A stretch of 64,000 nucleotides of DNA from JALZVT01 sp964634815. Lineage in GTDB: Bacteria; Pseudomonadota; Gammaproteobacteria; Pseudomonadales; Azotimanducaceae. The stretch covers positions 6,557 to 70,556 of the forward strand of contig CAZWMD010000018.1 of assembly GCA_964634815.1 (NCBI GenBank). Direction: 5' to 3'. The translations under genes and the position numbers were made by a program. Shown piece after piece: positions 1-9,496 of this stretch; position 1 is the stretch's first letter, and the number at the start of each line of letters is the position of its first letter. The notes beneath the pieces were generated by a model. It was not told the origin of the DNA and made no database searches. It saw only the letters and a program-made list of their open reading frames with translations.

Positions 1-61
1 GCGCAGCTGGAGCACGTTTACGATTTCTAGTGCGCCGGGGGGGCGAAGCGTCTTGTCCAGA

Positions 62-1417
62 TCAATCATCCAACTCATCAAGCGACTCACCCAACGCGTT
101 AATTAGTGAGTCGATCTCTTTGGTAGTCGAGATAAATGGTAGGCCGAGTTGGATGGTATCGCCGCCATAGCGCACATAAAATCCTTTCTCCCAGCACTTC
201 ATGGCTATTTGGTAAGGACGCAGCGTGGGATCCTTACCCTCCTTGCCGCCTGGTACGAGTTGTAAGGCGCCCGCCAGACCAAAGTTACGAATATCAGCAA
301 CCAGGTTAGTTTGGTTGCTAAGGCTGTGTAGCCCGGCTTCAAAAACGGGAGCCAGTTCTTTTACGCGATCAGGTAGACCTTCGGCTTCCAGTAGATCCAG
401 TGTCGCAAGCGCCGCCGCGCAGGCCACGGGATGGCCGGAATAAGTATAGCCGTGCGGTAGCTCAACAAGATGTTCCGGACCACCCGCTGCCATCACGGTG
501 TTGTAGATCTTTCCGTGCACAGCAGCCGCACCCATTGGAATGATGCCGTTGGTCAATTGCTTGGCCAGGGCCATCATGTCTGGAATCACCCCAAAAGCAT
601 CCGCCCCACTCCAGGACCCCATGCGTCCGAAGCCGGTGATGACCTCGTCGAAGATCAACAGAATGTTGTGTTTGTCACACAAAGCTCGTAGCCGTTGAAG
701 ATAGCCCTCGGGCGGAGGTATGACGCCGGTAGAACCTGCCAGGGGCTCGACAATCACTGCGGCAATGTTCGACGCATCATTCAATGCAACCAGATCTTCC
801 AGGCTATCCGCGAGGTGTGCCCCTGTTGCTGGCATGCCCCGGGTAAACCTGTTTTCTGCCAGTAAAGTGTGCGGCAGATGGTCGGCATCCAAACCCGGTC
901 CCCACAGTTTGCGGTTTGCGCCGATGCCGCCAAAACTGATCCCGCCCCAACTCGCGCCGTGGTAGCCTCGGGCGCGACCGATGATGCGGGTCTTTGTGGG
1001 TTCACCCTTTAAACGCCAGTAAGCGCGTGCGATCTTGGTACAGGTGTCTACTGACTCAGATCCAGAGTTGGTATAGAAAACATGATCAATACCGTCTGGC
1101 ATTAGTCCCACAATTCGATTGGCTAAATCGAATGCTCCAGGGTGTCCATGCTGGAAGGTCGGTGACATATCAAGTCTGCCGAGTTGTTCAGTGATGCGCT
1201 GGTTTATGTCAGCCCGGTTGTGTCCGGCGCCGGTGGTCCAAAGACCAGACAATCCATCGAAGATCTGGCGTCCATCTGCCGAGGTGTAATAGCAACCGTC
1301 GGCAGCAACCACAGAGCGAGGATTGGTCTTGAATTCGCGATTGCCGGTGTAAGGCATCCAATAGGCTTGCATCTCGGCTTCGGTCAGGTCTGTTTTGTTT
1401 GCCGTTTGCTGATTCAC
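62..1417 (-). CDS. bauA: omega-amino acid:pyruvate aminotransferase (BauA-like)
   Basis: This is a class III PLP-dependent aminotransferase of 451 aa. The family moves the terminal amino group of beta-alanine or a related omega-amino acid to pyruvate, giving a semialdehyde and L-alanine. Visible signatures are the N-terminal AYWMPYTGNREF segment typical of omega-amino acid:pyruvate transaminases, the PLP-phosphate region NSGSESVDTCTKIAR, the FDEVITGFGRMGSW strand, and the Schiff-base lysine K286 in ALAKQLTNG. The start is a GTG preceded by GAGGAA. It is the last gene of the leftward amine operon, 78 bp after the ureohydrolase, so GABA released by PuuD or beta-alanine from polyamines are plausible substrates (inference). 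The family is certain; the exact substrate is not. Confidence 0.85.
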   Translation of the reverse strand: MNQQTANKTDLTEAEMQAYWMPYTGNREFKTNPRSVVAADGCYYTSADGRQIFDGLSGLWTTGAGHNRADINQRITEQLGRLDMSPTFQHGHPGAFDLANRIVGLMPDGIDHVFYTNSGSESVDTCTKIARAYWRLKGEPTKTRIIGRARGYHGASWGGISFGGIGANRKLWGPGLDADHLPHTLLAENRFTRGMPATGAHLADSLEDLVALNDASNIAAVIVEPLAGSTGVIPPPEGYLQRLRALCDKHNILLIFDEVITGFGRMGSWSGADAFGVIPDMMALAKQLTNGIIPMGAAAVHGKIYNTVMAAGGPEHLVELPHGYTYSGHPVACAAALATLDLLEAEGLPDRVKELAPVFEAGLHSLSNQTNLVADIRNFGLAGALQLVPGGKEGKDPTLRPYQIAMKCWEKGFYVRYGGDTIQLGLPFISTTKEIDSLINALGESLDELDD

Positions 1418-1495
1418 TCGTCTTCCTCGGTCGGCGCTATCGCGGTTGGTAGGGACAGAATACTGGGCTCATTCGATGAGATAAATACACAACTA

Positions 1496-2446
1496 TCACT
1501 GTGCTGAAGCGAATAGCGCCACCAGGTTCATGGCTAGGGTGGCGCCCGCAAGCGCGGTGATCTGACTGTTGTCGTATGCCGGCGCAACTTCCACCAGATC
1601 AGCGCCAACCAAATTAATACCGCGCAATCCGCGCAGGATTTGTTGAGCCTGCATGCTGGTTAAGCCACCGATTACTGGTGTGCCAGTGCCGGGTGCCATG
1701 GATGGGTCCAGGCAATCGATGTCGAACGTGAGGTAGGCAGGCCTCGTGCCCACAATCTTTCGCACCTGATCAACCAGTTCAGCAACCCCCAGTTCTGTCA
1801 CCTGCTCGGCGCTGAACAGATTGAAACCGTGACTCTCAGGATTGAACGTGCGAATGCCGATTTGCGTGGAGCTTGTTGGGTCAACCAGATTTTGCTTCAC
1901 GGCGTGATAGAACATGGTGCCGTGATCTATGCGTTCGCCATCTTCACGCCAGGTATCGCTATGGGCATCAAAATGAATCAGGCTTACTGGCGTTTGAATA
2001 GCGGCAACTAAAGACTGCAAGACAGGATAGGTGGAGAAGTGGTCGCCACCGAGCATCAATGTCTTCACCTGTTGTGAATGAATGGCTTTGAACTGTTGTG
2101 TGATCTCATTTGGGACACCGGCTGGATTGCCTGCATCAAACAGCACGTCGCCGTAGTCGATGACTCGCAGTGATTCAAAGGGATCAAACTCCCATCCGTG
2201 CACGCGGTCCCACGCAATCATGCTTGAGGCCTCTCGAACAGCCCTGGGTCCAAAACGGGCACCCGGACGAGCGGTAGTCGCCAGATCGAATGGCACGCCA
2301 ACCACAGCAAGATCACAGTTATCGAGCGACTTTGTGTAACGACGCCGCGCGAAGCTGAGCGCTCCGGAGAATGTGGGCTCTTCGCGGATACCTGTGCCGG
2401 GCGAGCGGGTGAAGGCGAGGTCAATGTCGTTAATGGTTGAAGTCAT
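1496..2446 (-). CDS. speB: agmatinase-family ureohydrolase
   Basis: This 316-aa protein belongs to the arginase/agmatinase superfamily, which hydrolyses a guanidino group to urea with a binuclear Mn centre. The metal-binding motifs are all present: GGDHFSTYP, HFDAHSDTW and FDIDCLDPSMAPGTGTP. Agmatinase converts agmatine to putrescine, which fits a putrescine catabolic operon. Guanidinobutyrase or guanidinopropionase activity is also possible, because these enzymes share the same motifs and would feed GABA or beta-alanine to the adjacent BauA-like aminotransferase. The ATG start overlaps the stop of the upstream permease by 4 bp (ATGA), indicating translational coupling. Confidence 0.85.
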   Translation of the reverse strand: MTSTINDIDLAFTRSPGTGIREEPTFSGALSFARRRYTKSLDNCDLAVVGVPFDLATTARPGARFGPRAVREASSMIAWDRVHGWEFDPFESLRVIDYGDVLFDAGNPAGVPNEITQQFKAIHSQQVKTLMLGGDHFSTYPVLQSLVAAIQTPVSLIHFDAHSDTWREDGERIDHGTMFYHAVKQNLVDPTSSTQIGIRTFNPESHGFNLFSAEQVTELGVAELVDQVRKIVGTRPAYLTFDIDCLDPSMAPGTGTPVIGGLTSMQAQQILRGLRGINLVGADLVEVAPAYDNSQITALAGATLAMNLVALFASAQ

Positions 2447-3801
2447 TTTTTTCTCAACGCGCGATAGATAAGCAACTCACCGACGATCAACACCACCACC
2501 ACACCATAGAAGGTGGCGAACTGTGGGCCTTCATCTGGGACATACAAGAACAAAGCGATTGTTGCGCACAAAATGATAACGCAGATGCCGCTGAGCAGGC
2601 AGGCAACAAAGGTTCCGCCCGCGACTCGAAATGGGCGTGGTGCCGTTGGTTCACTGAAGCGCAGCTTCGCGAAAGCCAGAACCATACCGATGTAGGGCAG
2701 CATAAAGATCACGGCGCTAAAGGAGAAGAGTGACCAAAACAAGTCCTCGTTGGTAGACGCGAGGCCGCCATATAAGACTAGTGCGGCCGTACAGACTACA
2801 CCCATCAGAATAGCCGCCCCTAAAGGTGCGCTGCGGTTTTTAGCGCTGTATGCAAATGCCGCTGGCAGCTGGTGTTCTGTCGCCGCCTCAGCGATCGCAC
2901 GATTGCAACCCATTGCCCAGGTCGCTCCGTTCGACCAAAACGTATAGAGCGCACCTATTCCCAAGGTGGTGACGATTAATGTTCCCTGGTCGGTACCGCC
3001 AAAAAACAAATTCAAGGTATCGATCAGGCCATCGACGATATCAAGTTCGGTAACCGGTATTGCGGCCAGAATGCCGAGTGTAGCCAGAGAATACAGTGCG
3101 AGTATCAAGAGGCCGGAAAACAAGATTGCTCGCGGCACCGTTTTTTCGGGCTGAGTAATTTCAGCACCTGCAGAGGACACGAGCTCGAAGCCGAGCATTC
3201 CATAAATGATTACGGGTAAAAACTTGAGACCATCCTCCCAACTGGGTGTTAGTGTTTGGATCTTGATGTCGTTGGCGTAGCCGTGACTGGCAGCGTAGTT
3301 AAACCCGCCAATGATCAAGACGATAAATATGATCATCTTAAGGAGCGCGCCTAGATTGGGGACCCATTTGCCTATGTTTAAGCCAAACAGATCCACCGCA
3401 ACGGTGAGCCAGGCGAGCCCAATTCCTATGCCAATGGCGGTGGGTATACCCAGGTCAACCTGTAACAGGCTCGATAAAACACCAGCGAACAAAATGAAAA
3501 TCGCCGGTAGCCAGATTGCGGTGTTTATCCAATAGGCCCACACCGCGCGGGTTGCCCAGCGCTGACCAAAAGCCCGCTTAATCCAGACATAAATCCCGCC
3601 TTCGGCTGGGAAACTGGTACCCAGCTCGGCGGTGATCAGTCCTATGGGCAGCATGAACGTCACGCCAAGAAACAACCACCAAAACAGGCTGGAGACGCCG
3701 ATTGCTGCAGACGCGGCAAGTGTATCCAGCAAAACGATAGCGGATACAGTGAATAACGTCAGATCTGGCAGGCGCAATACTCTTTGCGGCTCGGTGGTCA
3801 T
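2443..3801 (-). CDS. APC-superfamily amino acid/amine permease
   Basis: This is a 452-aa polytopic membrane protein with about 12 hydrophobic segments. The first-helix region (SAIVLLDTLAASAAIG) and the EGGIYVWIKRAFG segment are characteristic of the APC amino acid-polyamine-organocation superfamily. Its position between puuB and the agmatinase gene suggests uptake or exchange of putrescine, agmatine or a related amine, analogous to PuuP in Escherichia coli. The sequence alone does not establish orthology with PuuP, so no symbol is given. It lies 25 bp after puuB and overlaps the next gene by 4 bp. The charged C-terminus (YRALRKK) is cytoplasmic in the usual topology. Confidence 0.85.
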   Translation of the reverse strand: MTTEPQRVLRLPDLTLFTVSAIVLLDTLAASAAIGVSSLFWWLFLGVTFMLPIGLITAELGTSFPAEGGIYVWIKRAFGQRWATRAVWAYWINTAIWLPAIFILFAGVLSSLLQVDLGIPTAIGIGIGLAWLTVAVDLFGLNIGKWVPNLGALLKMIIFIVLIIGGFNYAASHGYANDIKIQTLTPSWEDGLKFLPVIIYGMLGFELVSSAGAEITQPEKTVPRAILFSGLLILALYSLATLGILAAIPVTELDIVDGLIDTLNLFFGGTDQGTLIVTTLGIGALYTFWSNGATWAMGCNRAIAEAATEHQLPAAFAYSAKNRSAPLGAAILMGVVCTAALVLYGGLASTNEDLFWSLFSFSAVIFMLPYIGMVLAFAKLRFSEPTAPRPFRVAGGTFVACLLSGICVIILCATIALFLYVPDEGPQFATFYGVVVVLIVGELLIYRALRKK

Positions 3802-3826
3802 TGGCTAACTCATCTGAGTAGAGTGA

Positions 3827-5143
3827 CTAAAATCGATCAAGCGTTTTATAAAACAACATGCCTGCCACCAGCGCCGGCCAGCGGAGTAATGCGCCGCCCG
3901 GAAACGACTGGTGTTTCAAGTTGGCAAACAAGTCGAACCGCTCGGCTTGTCCAGCGATGGCCTCTGCGACCATTTGGCCACCCATGTTTGCCATAGCAAT
4001 GCCGTGACCAGAGTAGCCCTGTGCCCAATAAATGTTGGGGCTCTTGCGCCCAAAATGTGGCATGCGTTTCATGGTGACTGCGAGTGTTCCGCCCCAGGCA
4101 TAGTCAATGCTGACATCAGCAAGGTTTGGGTAAACCTCCAGCATGTTCTTGCGCACAAACTGTTTTAGGTCATTTGGAAAACGCGACGAATAGTTTTCGC
4201 CTCCACCAAAGATCAACCGGTTATCTGGTGAATTATGGAAGTAGTTGACGACAAATCGGGTGTCCACCACGGCGACGTTATCTCGGTTGATTGTGCGTGC
4301 GCGCGGTTCGGGTAGTGGTTCAGTCGCAAGAATGAAATTATTTATTGGTAGTTGATATTTTTGTGCCGCCTTGTCCAGATCACCCAGATAGCCGTTGCAG
4401 GCCAACACCAAAAAGTTGGCTGTCACACTTGCCGTTGATGTCTGGATGCGAACTTTGTCGCCGGTGGCGTCCTTATCTTGAAAGCTGAGTACTTTTGTAT
4501 GCTCAAAAATCTTCACACCCAAGTCACTCGCCGCTTTCGCAAGACCAAGAGCGAGATTCAAAGGGTGGACATGGCCAGCTTGATGATCGAGATAGCCACC
4601 GAAGAACGAAGAAACACCAAGCATGTCCTGAGTTTCTGCCCGCGATACATGGCGATGATTGGTGAACCCATAGTCGGTTTCAAGTTTGTCCGCGTAATCC
4701 CATAGTTCCTGTTCGTAGCGCTCTTTGTGTGCAACGGTTAGCTCGCCGTCGGTAAGGTCGCAGTCGATGGCATACTTCTTAACTCGATCGCGTACAAGTT
4801 GATTCGCATCGCACGCAATCTGCCACATCTTCTTCGCCGTATCTGCCCCTAACCAGGCTTCCAACTCGTCTTGATCCTTGCGTTGCCCCATGCCGAGCAC
4901 ACCGCCGTTGCGACCGGATGCACCGGAACCGACACGGTAGGCCTCGAGCACAACTACGTTGTAGCCGCGCTCCGCGAGTTCGATTGCAGCGGAAAGACCC
5001 GTGTAACCAGCGCCGACGATACAGACGTCAGCCTGAGTACTCTCATCCAGCTTTGGATACTCTTTGAGGCCTTTTGCGCTTGCGTAGTACCAGGACTCAT
5101 CATAGCCAACGCTAGAATCACCGCCGGGGCGTCGTTGTGACAC
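3827..5143 (-). CDS. puuB: gamma-glutamylputrescine oxidoreductase PuuB-like
   Basis: This is a 438-aa FAD-dependent oxidoreductase of the DAO family. PuuB oxidises gamma-glutamylputrescine to gamma-glutamyl-gamma-aminobutyraldehyde with release of ammonia and H2O2. The Rossmann motif VCIVGAGYTGLSAAIELAER lies near residue 40, followed by RVGSGASGRNGG, which is typical of the subgroup. The C-terminal block YWAQGYSGHGIAMANMGG is the conserved FAD-proximal segment of PuuB-like enzymes. The GTG start shares one base with the puuA stop codon (TAGTG), so the two are translationally coupled. It forms the core of the gamma-glutamylated putrescine pathway with puuA and puuD. Confidence 0.9.
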   Translation of the reverse strand: MSQRRPGGDSSVGYDESWYYASAKGLKEYPKLDESTQADVCIVGAGYTGLSAAIELAERGYNVVVLEAYRVGSGASGRNGGVLGMGQRKDQDELEAWLGADTAKKMWQIACDANQLVRDRVKKYAIDCDLTDGELTVAHKERYEQELWDYADKLETDYGFTNHRHVSRAETQDMLGVSSFFGGYLDHQAGHVHPLNLALGLAKAASDLGVKIFEHTKVLSFQDKDATGDKVRIQTSTASVTANFLVLACNGYLGDLDKAAQKYQLPINNFILATEPLPEPRARTINRDNVAVVDTRFVVNYFHNSPDNRLIFGGGENYSSRFPNDLKQFVRKNMLEVYPNLADVSIDYAWGGTLAVTMKRMPHFGRKSPNIYWAQGYSGHGIAMANMGGQMVAEAIAGQAERFDLFANLKHQSFPGGALLRWPALVAGMLFYKTLDRF

Positions 5144-6468
5144 TAAACTTCTGCCCCTAAGTAGCGCCGCTCCCAGGCGGTAATTTCATTGTTGTAGTGG
5201 GCAAGCTCGTCGCGTTTCACGCTAATGTAGGCATCACAACAGGGCTTTCCCAGTAAATCGATGATCGCCTCACAGTTGTCCAGAGCGTCGAGGGATTGAG
5301 CGAGCCCGGCGGGAAAATTAGCGGGCTGTTCATACGCGTCGCCGTCAGTGGGTGCGCTGGGCGTGAGCTGGTTTTCGATGCCAAGCAAGCCGCAGGCCAG
5401 GGTGCAGGCCATAAATAGATAGGGGTTTGCATCCGCACCGGCCACGCGATTTTCAATTCGACCGTCTTTATTGGGGCTGTAGGGTACCCGTAACCCCGTG
5501 GTGCGATTGTCATAACCCCACTCAAGGTTTATGGGCGCTGATAGATCGGGTACGAAGCGCTTGTAGCTGTTAACGGTTGGCGTAATCAGCGCAAAGGCGC
5601 TGGGTAAGTAGTGTTGCAGACCTGCAATGAAGTGTTGCAACTTGGGCGGGGCTTGGCCGTCTTCGAGGGTAAACAGGTTGTGATCTTTGTTGTCGTACAG
5701 GCTGCAGTGCAAATGCAGTCCACTGCCCGGCACGCCTTCGATCGGTTTGGCCATAAAGCTGGCTGTCGCGCCTTGCTCTAGCGCGCAGCTTTTAACCAGG
5801 CGCTTCAGCAGAAATAATTGATCAGCTCGTGACAGCACATCCCCATGAGCGACGTTCAGTTCGATCTGTGCTGGTCCCATTTCGTGGACCGTTGCGCTGA
5901 GCGCGAGGCCTGACTGATCACAGCGTTCGTACAATAAATCAAGAAATGGTTGGTATTTCGCCAAGGCATCGATACTAAACGCTTCGTTACCACAATCTGT
6001 GCGGCTATCGATGCCAGTAGCTGCGATGAAGGGCGCACCGGGATCTTTATTGGGGTGTAGCAGATAGAACTCAACCTCAGGCGCGACGATAGGAGTCAAA
6101 CCAAGCGCCGCATAGCGAGCCAATACACGGATGAGGGCATTGCGAGGGTCAAACGCCGTTGCCGCACCCTGCTTATCAATCGACTTGCAGATCACCTGAG
6201 CATGGCTACCTTTCTTCCATGGCATGGTTGTATAGGTCGACCAATCCGGTTGCAGCAGTAAATCTTCGTCTTTGGGATTGTAGTCATGCATGGCGTCGCC
6301 GTATTCGCCGGTAAGCGTCTGGAAGAAAATCGCGGCGGGTAGATGTGGCAGGTGGTGTTGATCAAAAGATGATCCCTTGATCACCTTGCCGCGGGGAAGG
6401 CCCGATGCATCAGCGATTAATAATTCGAGATTTTCTGCCAGCGTGTCTGGTGGGTTGTGTTCATGCAT
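5143..6468 (-). CDS. puuA: gamma-glutamylputrescine synthetase (glutamine synthetase family)
   Basis: This 441-aa glutamine-synthetase-family enzyme probably ligates glutamate to putrescine using ATP, the first step of the Puu pathway. Visible family signatures include VAPEVEFYLL, the ATP-binding stretch FMAKPIEGVPGSGLHLHCSL, and NRTTGLRVPYS, which carries the conserved arginine. It is shorter than housekeeping GlnA and lacks the adenylylation tyrosine region of GlnA, as expected for PuuA/GlnA-like proteins. The neighbours puuB and puuD make PuuA the best reading. The ATG start overlaps the stop of the preceding membrane-protein gene by 8 bp. Confidence 0.9.
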   Translation of the reverse strand: MHEHNPPDTLAENLELLIADASGLPRGKVIKGSSFDQHHLPHLPAAIFFQTLTGEYGDAMHDYNPKDEDLLLQPDWSTYTTMPWKKGSHAQVICKSIDKQGAATAFDPRNALIRVLARYAALGLTPIVAPEVEFYLLHPNKDPGAPFIAATGIDSRTDCGNEAFSIDALAKYQPFLDLLYERCDQSGLALSATVHEMGPAQIELNVAHGDVLSRADQLFLLKRLVKSCALEQGATASFMAKPIEGVPGSGLHLHCSLYDNKDHNLFTLEDGQAPPKLQHFIAGLQHYLPSAFALITPTVNSYKRFVPDLSAPINLEWGYDNRTTGLRVPYSPNKDGRIENRVAGADANPYLFMACTLACGLLGIENQLTPSAPTDGDAYEQPANFPAGLAQSLDALDNCEAIIDLLGKPCCDAYISVKRDELAHYNNEITAWERRYLGAEV

Positions 6469-7300
6469 CTTGCGGTTCGCCTTCTAGCTGATCTTGTAGC
6501 TCATCTCGCCATTCGGTCAAATTCAATTCAATAAACGCAAAGGCGAACAACCACAAGAAGGCATCCCAGAAGTCAATGAAGTCACCTTCGAACCCCCAGT
6601 ACACCGCCGCCGATAACAGGATAGCGTACGCAAGGTATTTCGCCCATTTCGAAAAGGCCTTCCAGGCGTCTCCAACCCGATTGTATACCCCCAGGCGGAC
6701 ATCGAGTTCCAGCAAGGCAACGACCAACAGCCAGGTGCCTGAGTTGATAACATTAACCCACGCAAGCTGTTTCACCTTCTGCAGTACAGAGTCATAAACT
6801 GCAGTGCTGTTATCTGCCAAGGCGTATAGCTGGTCTCCAGCGATGCTGGGCTTGCAGTTATCGGCGGTCAGTGTCCGAAACTCATCCTGCTTGATCATCA
6901 GCGACCAATCGGCGGCGCCTAGCTTGCAAGCATCAAGCGTCTCCTGCAGTACGTAGGCATTCATTCCGAGTGCTTTTGTGAGGTACCCATAGAAGGAGTA
7001 AGCGATGACTGCGTAACACAGTGCGCGAACTGAGTGAATAAATCGCAGCAGAGTAGGGGTGAGCTTGTCGTCTGGTATCTGAAAGGTTTCAAGCTCGAAC
7101 AGCAACAACAGTATTAACCAGGCTAAGGTATCGATGCTGGCGGCAAAGGCTATGATCAGTTCAGATAAAGGAATCGTTGTGTCAAAGAGATGTTCGGCTG
7201 CAAGCCACTCCTGGCGAAAGAACACCAGCACGTTGAAGGCGAGTAGCAGGTATACCGCATACTTTAGTTTCGGGTACCAAGAGCGCTCAACTAGTTGCAA
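6461..7300 (-). CDS. unrecognised six-helix membrane protein within the puu operon
   Basis: I do not recognise this family. From a TTG at 7300 the protein is 279 aa; an earlier in-frame start at 7426 would lie deep inside puuD and is less likely. About six hydrophobic helices are visible, three before and three after a polar stretch of roughly 60 residues. That stretch contains two cysteines (DACKLGAADW and DNCKPSIAG) that could form a disulfide if the loop is periplasmic. Three helices end in a recurring acidic signature: LLFELETF, ALLELDVRL and AFIELNLTEW. The C-terminus is acidic. It overlaps puuD by 14 bp and puuA by 8 bp, so it is translated with the amine-degrading enzymes. A sensor, channel or membrane anchor are all conceivable. 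Confidence 0.75.
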   Translation of the reverse strand: MQLVERSWYPKLKYAVYLLLAFNVLVFFRQEWLAAEHLFDTTIPLSELIIAFAASIDTLAWLILLLLFELETFQIPDDKLTPTLLRFIHSVRALCYAVIAYSFYGYLTKALGMNAYVLQETLDACKLGAADWSLMIKQDEFRTLTADNCKPSIAGDQLYALADNSTAVYDSVLQKVKQLAWVNVINSGTWLLVVALLELDVRLGVYNRVGDAWKAFSKWAKYLAYAILLSAAVYWGFEGDFIDFWDAFLWLFAFAFIELNLTEWRDELQDQLEGEPQDA

Positions 7301-8054
7301 TGTACTCTCGCATAGCCTGGCCAAAGGCTTGAAAAATGGCAGTTGATGCGGGGTTTTCGCCGTGCAACCATTCCGGATGCCATTGCACCGCCAGGCAAAA
7401 TTGGCCTGGCACCGAGAACCCTTCAATAAGGCCGTCTGCGGCTACAGCTTCTACGACCAGATTTGGTGCCAGTTCGGCAACCCCCTGAGCGTGCAGCGAG
7501 TTTACCTCAATTCGACGCTGCCCAATCAGCCCTCGCAGTTGCCCATTTTCGCTTAACTCTACGCTATGAACCGGACTGTATTGTTCTTCTCTGGACTTGG
7601 TCTCGTCCTCACGATGATCATCATAGCCTGGAACATCCTGAACATTGGCGTGCAGACTGCCGCCAAAAGCGACGTTGATTTCCTGGAAACCTCGGCAGAC
7701 TCCGAGTATGGGCATTTTTCGGTTCGCGGCGGCCTGAATCAATTCGAATGCCATTGAATCCCGCTGTGGGTCGGTTTTCATCTTGGGGTCATTTGTACCA
7801 CCGTAGCGTGTTGGCTCGATGTTGCTTGGGCTGCCGGGAAAAAACACACCGTCGCACAGATCAAGCCAGCCATCTGCTGTGAATTCTTCGCCGGGCTGCT
7901 TTAGATCGGTGCCAGCAGCCATTGCCGGCGCTATTATTGGCCAGGCTTTGACCCCATTCACGATCGCTTCGATGTACTTCTCGCCCACACAATGGAAGGC
8001 GTGAATCCCAATTTGCTTGCAGTCAGAAACGATCAGAACGCGTGGAATGTTCAT
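7287..8054 (-). CDS. puuD: gamma-glutamyl-gamma-aminobutyrate hydrolase
   Basis: This is a 255-aa class I glutamine-amidotransferase-like hydrolase that cleaves gamma-glutamyl-GABA to glutamate and GABA. The nucleophile is C120 in PILGVCRGFQEINVAFGG, and the catalytic dyad residues are H226 and E228 in LAVQWHPEW. FFPGSPSNIEP and the length match the PuuD/peptidase C26 family. It lies 8 bp downstream of the SpuC-type aminotransferase and overlaps the following membrane-protein gene by 14 bp. Its product GABA is a likely substrate for one of the two aminotransferases of the operon (inference). Confidence 0.92.
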   Translation of the reverse strand: MNIPRVLIVSDCKQIGIHAFHCVGEKYIEAIVNGVKAWPIIAPAMAAGTDLKQPGEEFTADGWLDLCDGVFFPGSPSNIEPTRYGGTNDPKMKTDPQRDSMAFELIQAAANRKMPILGVCRGFQEINVAFGGSLHANVQDVPGYDDHREDETKSREEQYSPVHSVELSENGQLRGLIGQRRIEVNSLHAQGVAELAPNLVVEAVAADGLIEGFSVPGQFCLAVQWHPEWLHGENPASTAIFQAFGQAMREYIATS

Positions 8055-8062
8055 AGGGGCAT

Positions 8063-9436
8063 CTAGGCCGTTGTGTTGATGCCATAGTGGCGAGCTGTGC
8101 CGTCCAGGGCTTGAGTCAAGCGTTCAATCAAGAGATCAATCTCTTCATGGGTGCTGACAAGGGGAGGCGCGCTGATAATCGAGTCACCCACGGCACGAAT
8201 CATGAGCCCTGACTCAATGGCTCTATTGCGGCATTCTGTTGCTGCTGCGGCATCGTCGGCGATTCGGGCCCGCGATGACTTATCCCTAACCAGTTCCAGG
8301 GCGGCAAGCATACCGAGCGTGCGGGTCTCGCCAACGATTGGGTGATCCGCGAGAGTGTTCCACTGCTTGGCCAAGTACGGGCCGATATCGGAACTCACAT
8401 GACTTGGCGTTTTCGATTGGTTGTAAATATCAAGCGTTGCCAGCCCAGCCGCACAGGCTACGGGGTGCCCGGAGTAGGTGTAGCCATGCGTGAACTCGCC
8501 GCCACCGGCGGTCAGAACATCGGCCACCTTGTCTCCCACCCCAACACCACCAAGCGGCTGATAACCGTTGGTAACGCCCTTTGCAAACGTGATCAGGTCG
8601 GGTTTGGTTTGAAACGTTTCACAACCAAACCAACTGCCTGTACGACCAAATCCGCAAATCACCTCATCGCTGATAAACAGAATGTCGCGTTCATCAAGAA
8701 TTTTTTGCACCGCTGGCCAATAGCTCTGCGGCGGAATTATGACGCCTCCGGCACCCTGTACTGGCTCAGCAATAAAAGCGGCAACGTTATCGGGCCCCAG
8801 TTTGTCGATGCGCTCTTCTAACGCGGCTGCAACCCGCAGGCCAAAGCTTTCAGGATCTTCGTCCGCACCTTCATCGAACCAGTAGGGTTGGGCGATATGT
8901 TGGATATAGGGCAGCATGCCAAACTGCTTGTGCATGCTCGACATGCCGCCGAGACTACCTGCAGCAATGGTGCTGCCGTGATATGCATTTTCGCGACTCA
9001 GAATGATTTTCTTGTCTGGCTTGCCCAGCAGATCAAAATACCGATGGACCAATCGAATATTGGTGTCGTTCGCTTCTGATCCGGAATTGGTAAAGAAAAT
9101 GTGATTGATGTTCGCGGGCATGACATCGGTTAACGCTTTAGCCAATTCGATGGCGGGTTGATTCGAACAATTGAAGAAGTTGTTGTAGTAGGGAAGCGTC
9201 TCCAGCTGATTTTTTACAGCGTCAACGATACCGGGTTGGGTGTAGCCAAGATTGGTGCACCACAGGCCAGACATACCATCGAGAATTTGTTTGCCATCGT
9301 GATCGAAGATATACACACCTTCAGCGCGAGAAATAACCGCGCCGCCGGTCTTTGAGTAGGATGCCAAATCGGTGAAGGGGTGCAGGTGATTGGCTTTATC
9401 AAGCGTTTGCCAATCCTTTGTGGTCATGCTGCTCAT
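8063..9436 (-). CDS. spuC: putrescine (polyamine):pyruvate aminotransferase, SpuC-like
   Basis: This 457-aa class III aminotransferase resembles Pseudomonas SpuC throughout (HLHPFTDLASYSKTGG, LDGMSGLWCTNLGY, IAEPVQGAGGVIIPP). The Schiff-base lysine is K286 in ITFAKGVTNGYQPLGG. SpuC-type enzymes transfer the amino group of putrescine, or other amines, to pyruvate, giving 4-aminobutyraldehyde and L-alanine. The start at 9436 is chosen because AGAGGAC lies about 8 nt upstream; a longer reading from 9481 would add 15 residues without a ribosome site. It is the promoter-proximal gene of the leftward operon and is divergent from the TPR-sulfotransferase gene. Confidence 0.88.
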   Translation of the reverse strand: MSSMTTKDWQTLDKANHLHPFTDLASYSKTGGAVISRAEGVYIFDHDGKQILDGMSGLWCTNLGYTQPGIVDAVKNQLETLPYYNNFFNCSNQPAIELAKALTDVMPANINHIFFTNSGSEANDTNIRLVHRYFDLLGKPDKKIILSRENAYHGSTIAAGSLGGMSSMHKQFGMLPYIQHIAQPYWFDEGADEDPESFGLRVAAALEERIDKLGPDNVAAFIAEPVQGAGGVIIPPQSYWPAVQKILDERDILFISDEVICGFGRTGSWFGCETFQTKPDLITFAKGVTNGYQPLGGVGVGDKVADVLTAGGGEFTHGYTYSGHPVACAAGLATLDIYNQSKTPSHVSSDIGPYLAKQWNTLADHPIVGETRTLGMLAALELVRDKSSRARIADDAAAATECRNRAIESGLMIRAVGDSIISAPPLVSTHEEIDLLIERLTQALDGTARHYGINTTA

Positions 9437-9496
9437 CGATTTGTCCTCTTGCCAAAGAATGCTAAAAAATCCGCCCAGCAAATTCCGTGGTGTTGC

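Noticed and set aside
1..30. Frame +1 reads AQLEHVYDF then a stop, possibly the 3' end of a gene entering from the left
   Set aside because: Nine residues are too few to identify, and random sequence gives such tails often.
7301..7426. Upstream ATG extension of the puu-operon membrane protein
   Set aside because: The extra 42 residues overlap puuD deeply, are not hydrophobic or conserved-looking, and a TTG right at the puuD end fits operon coupling better.
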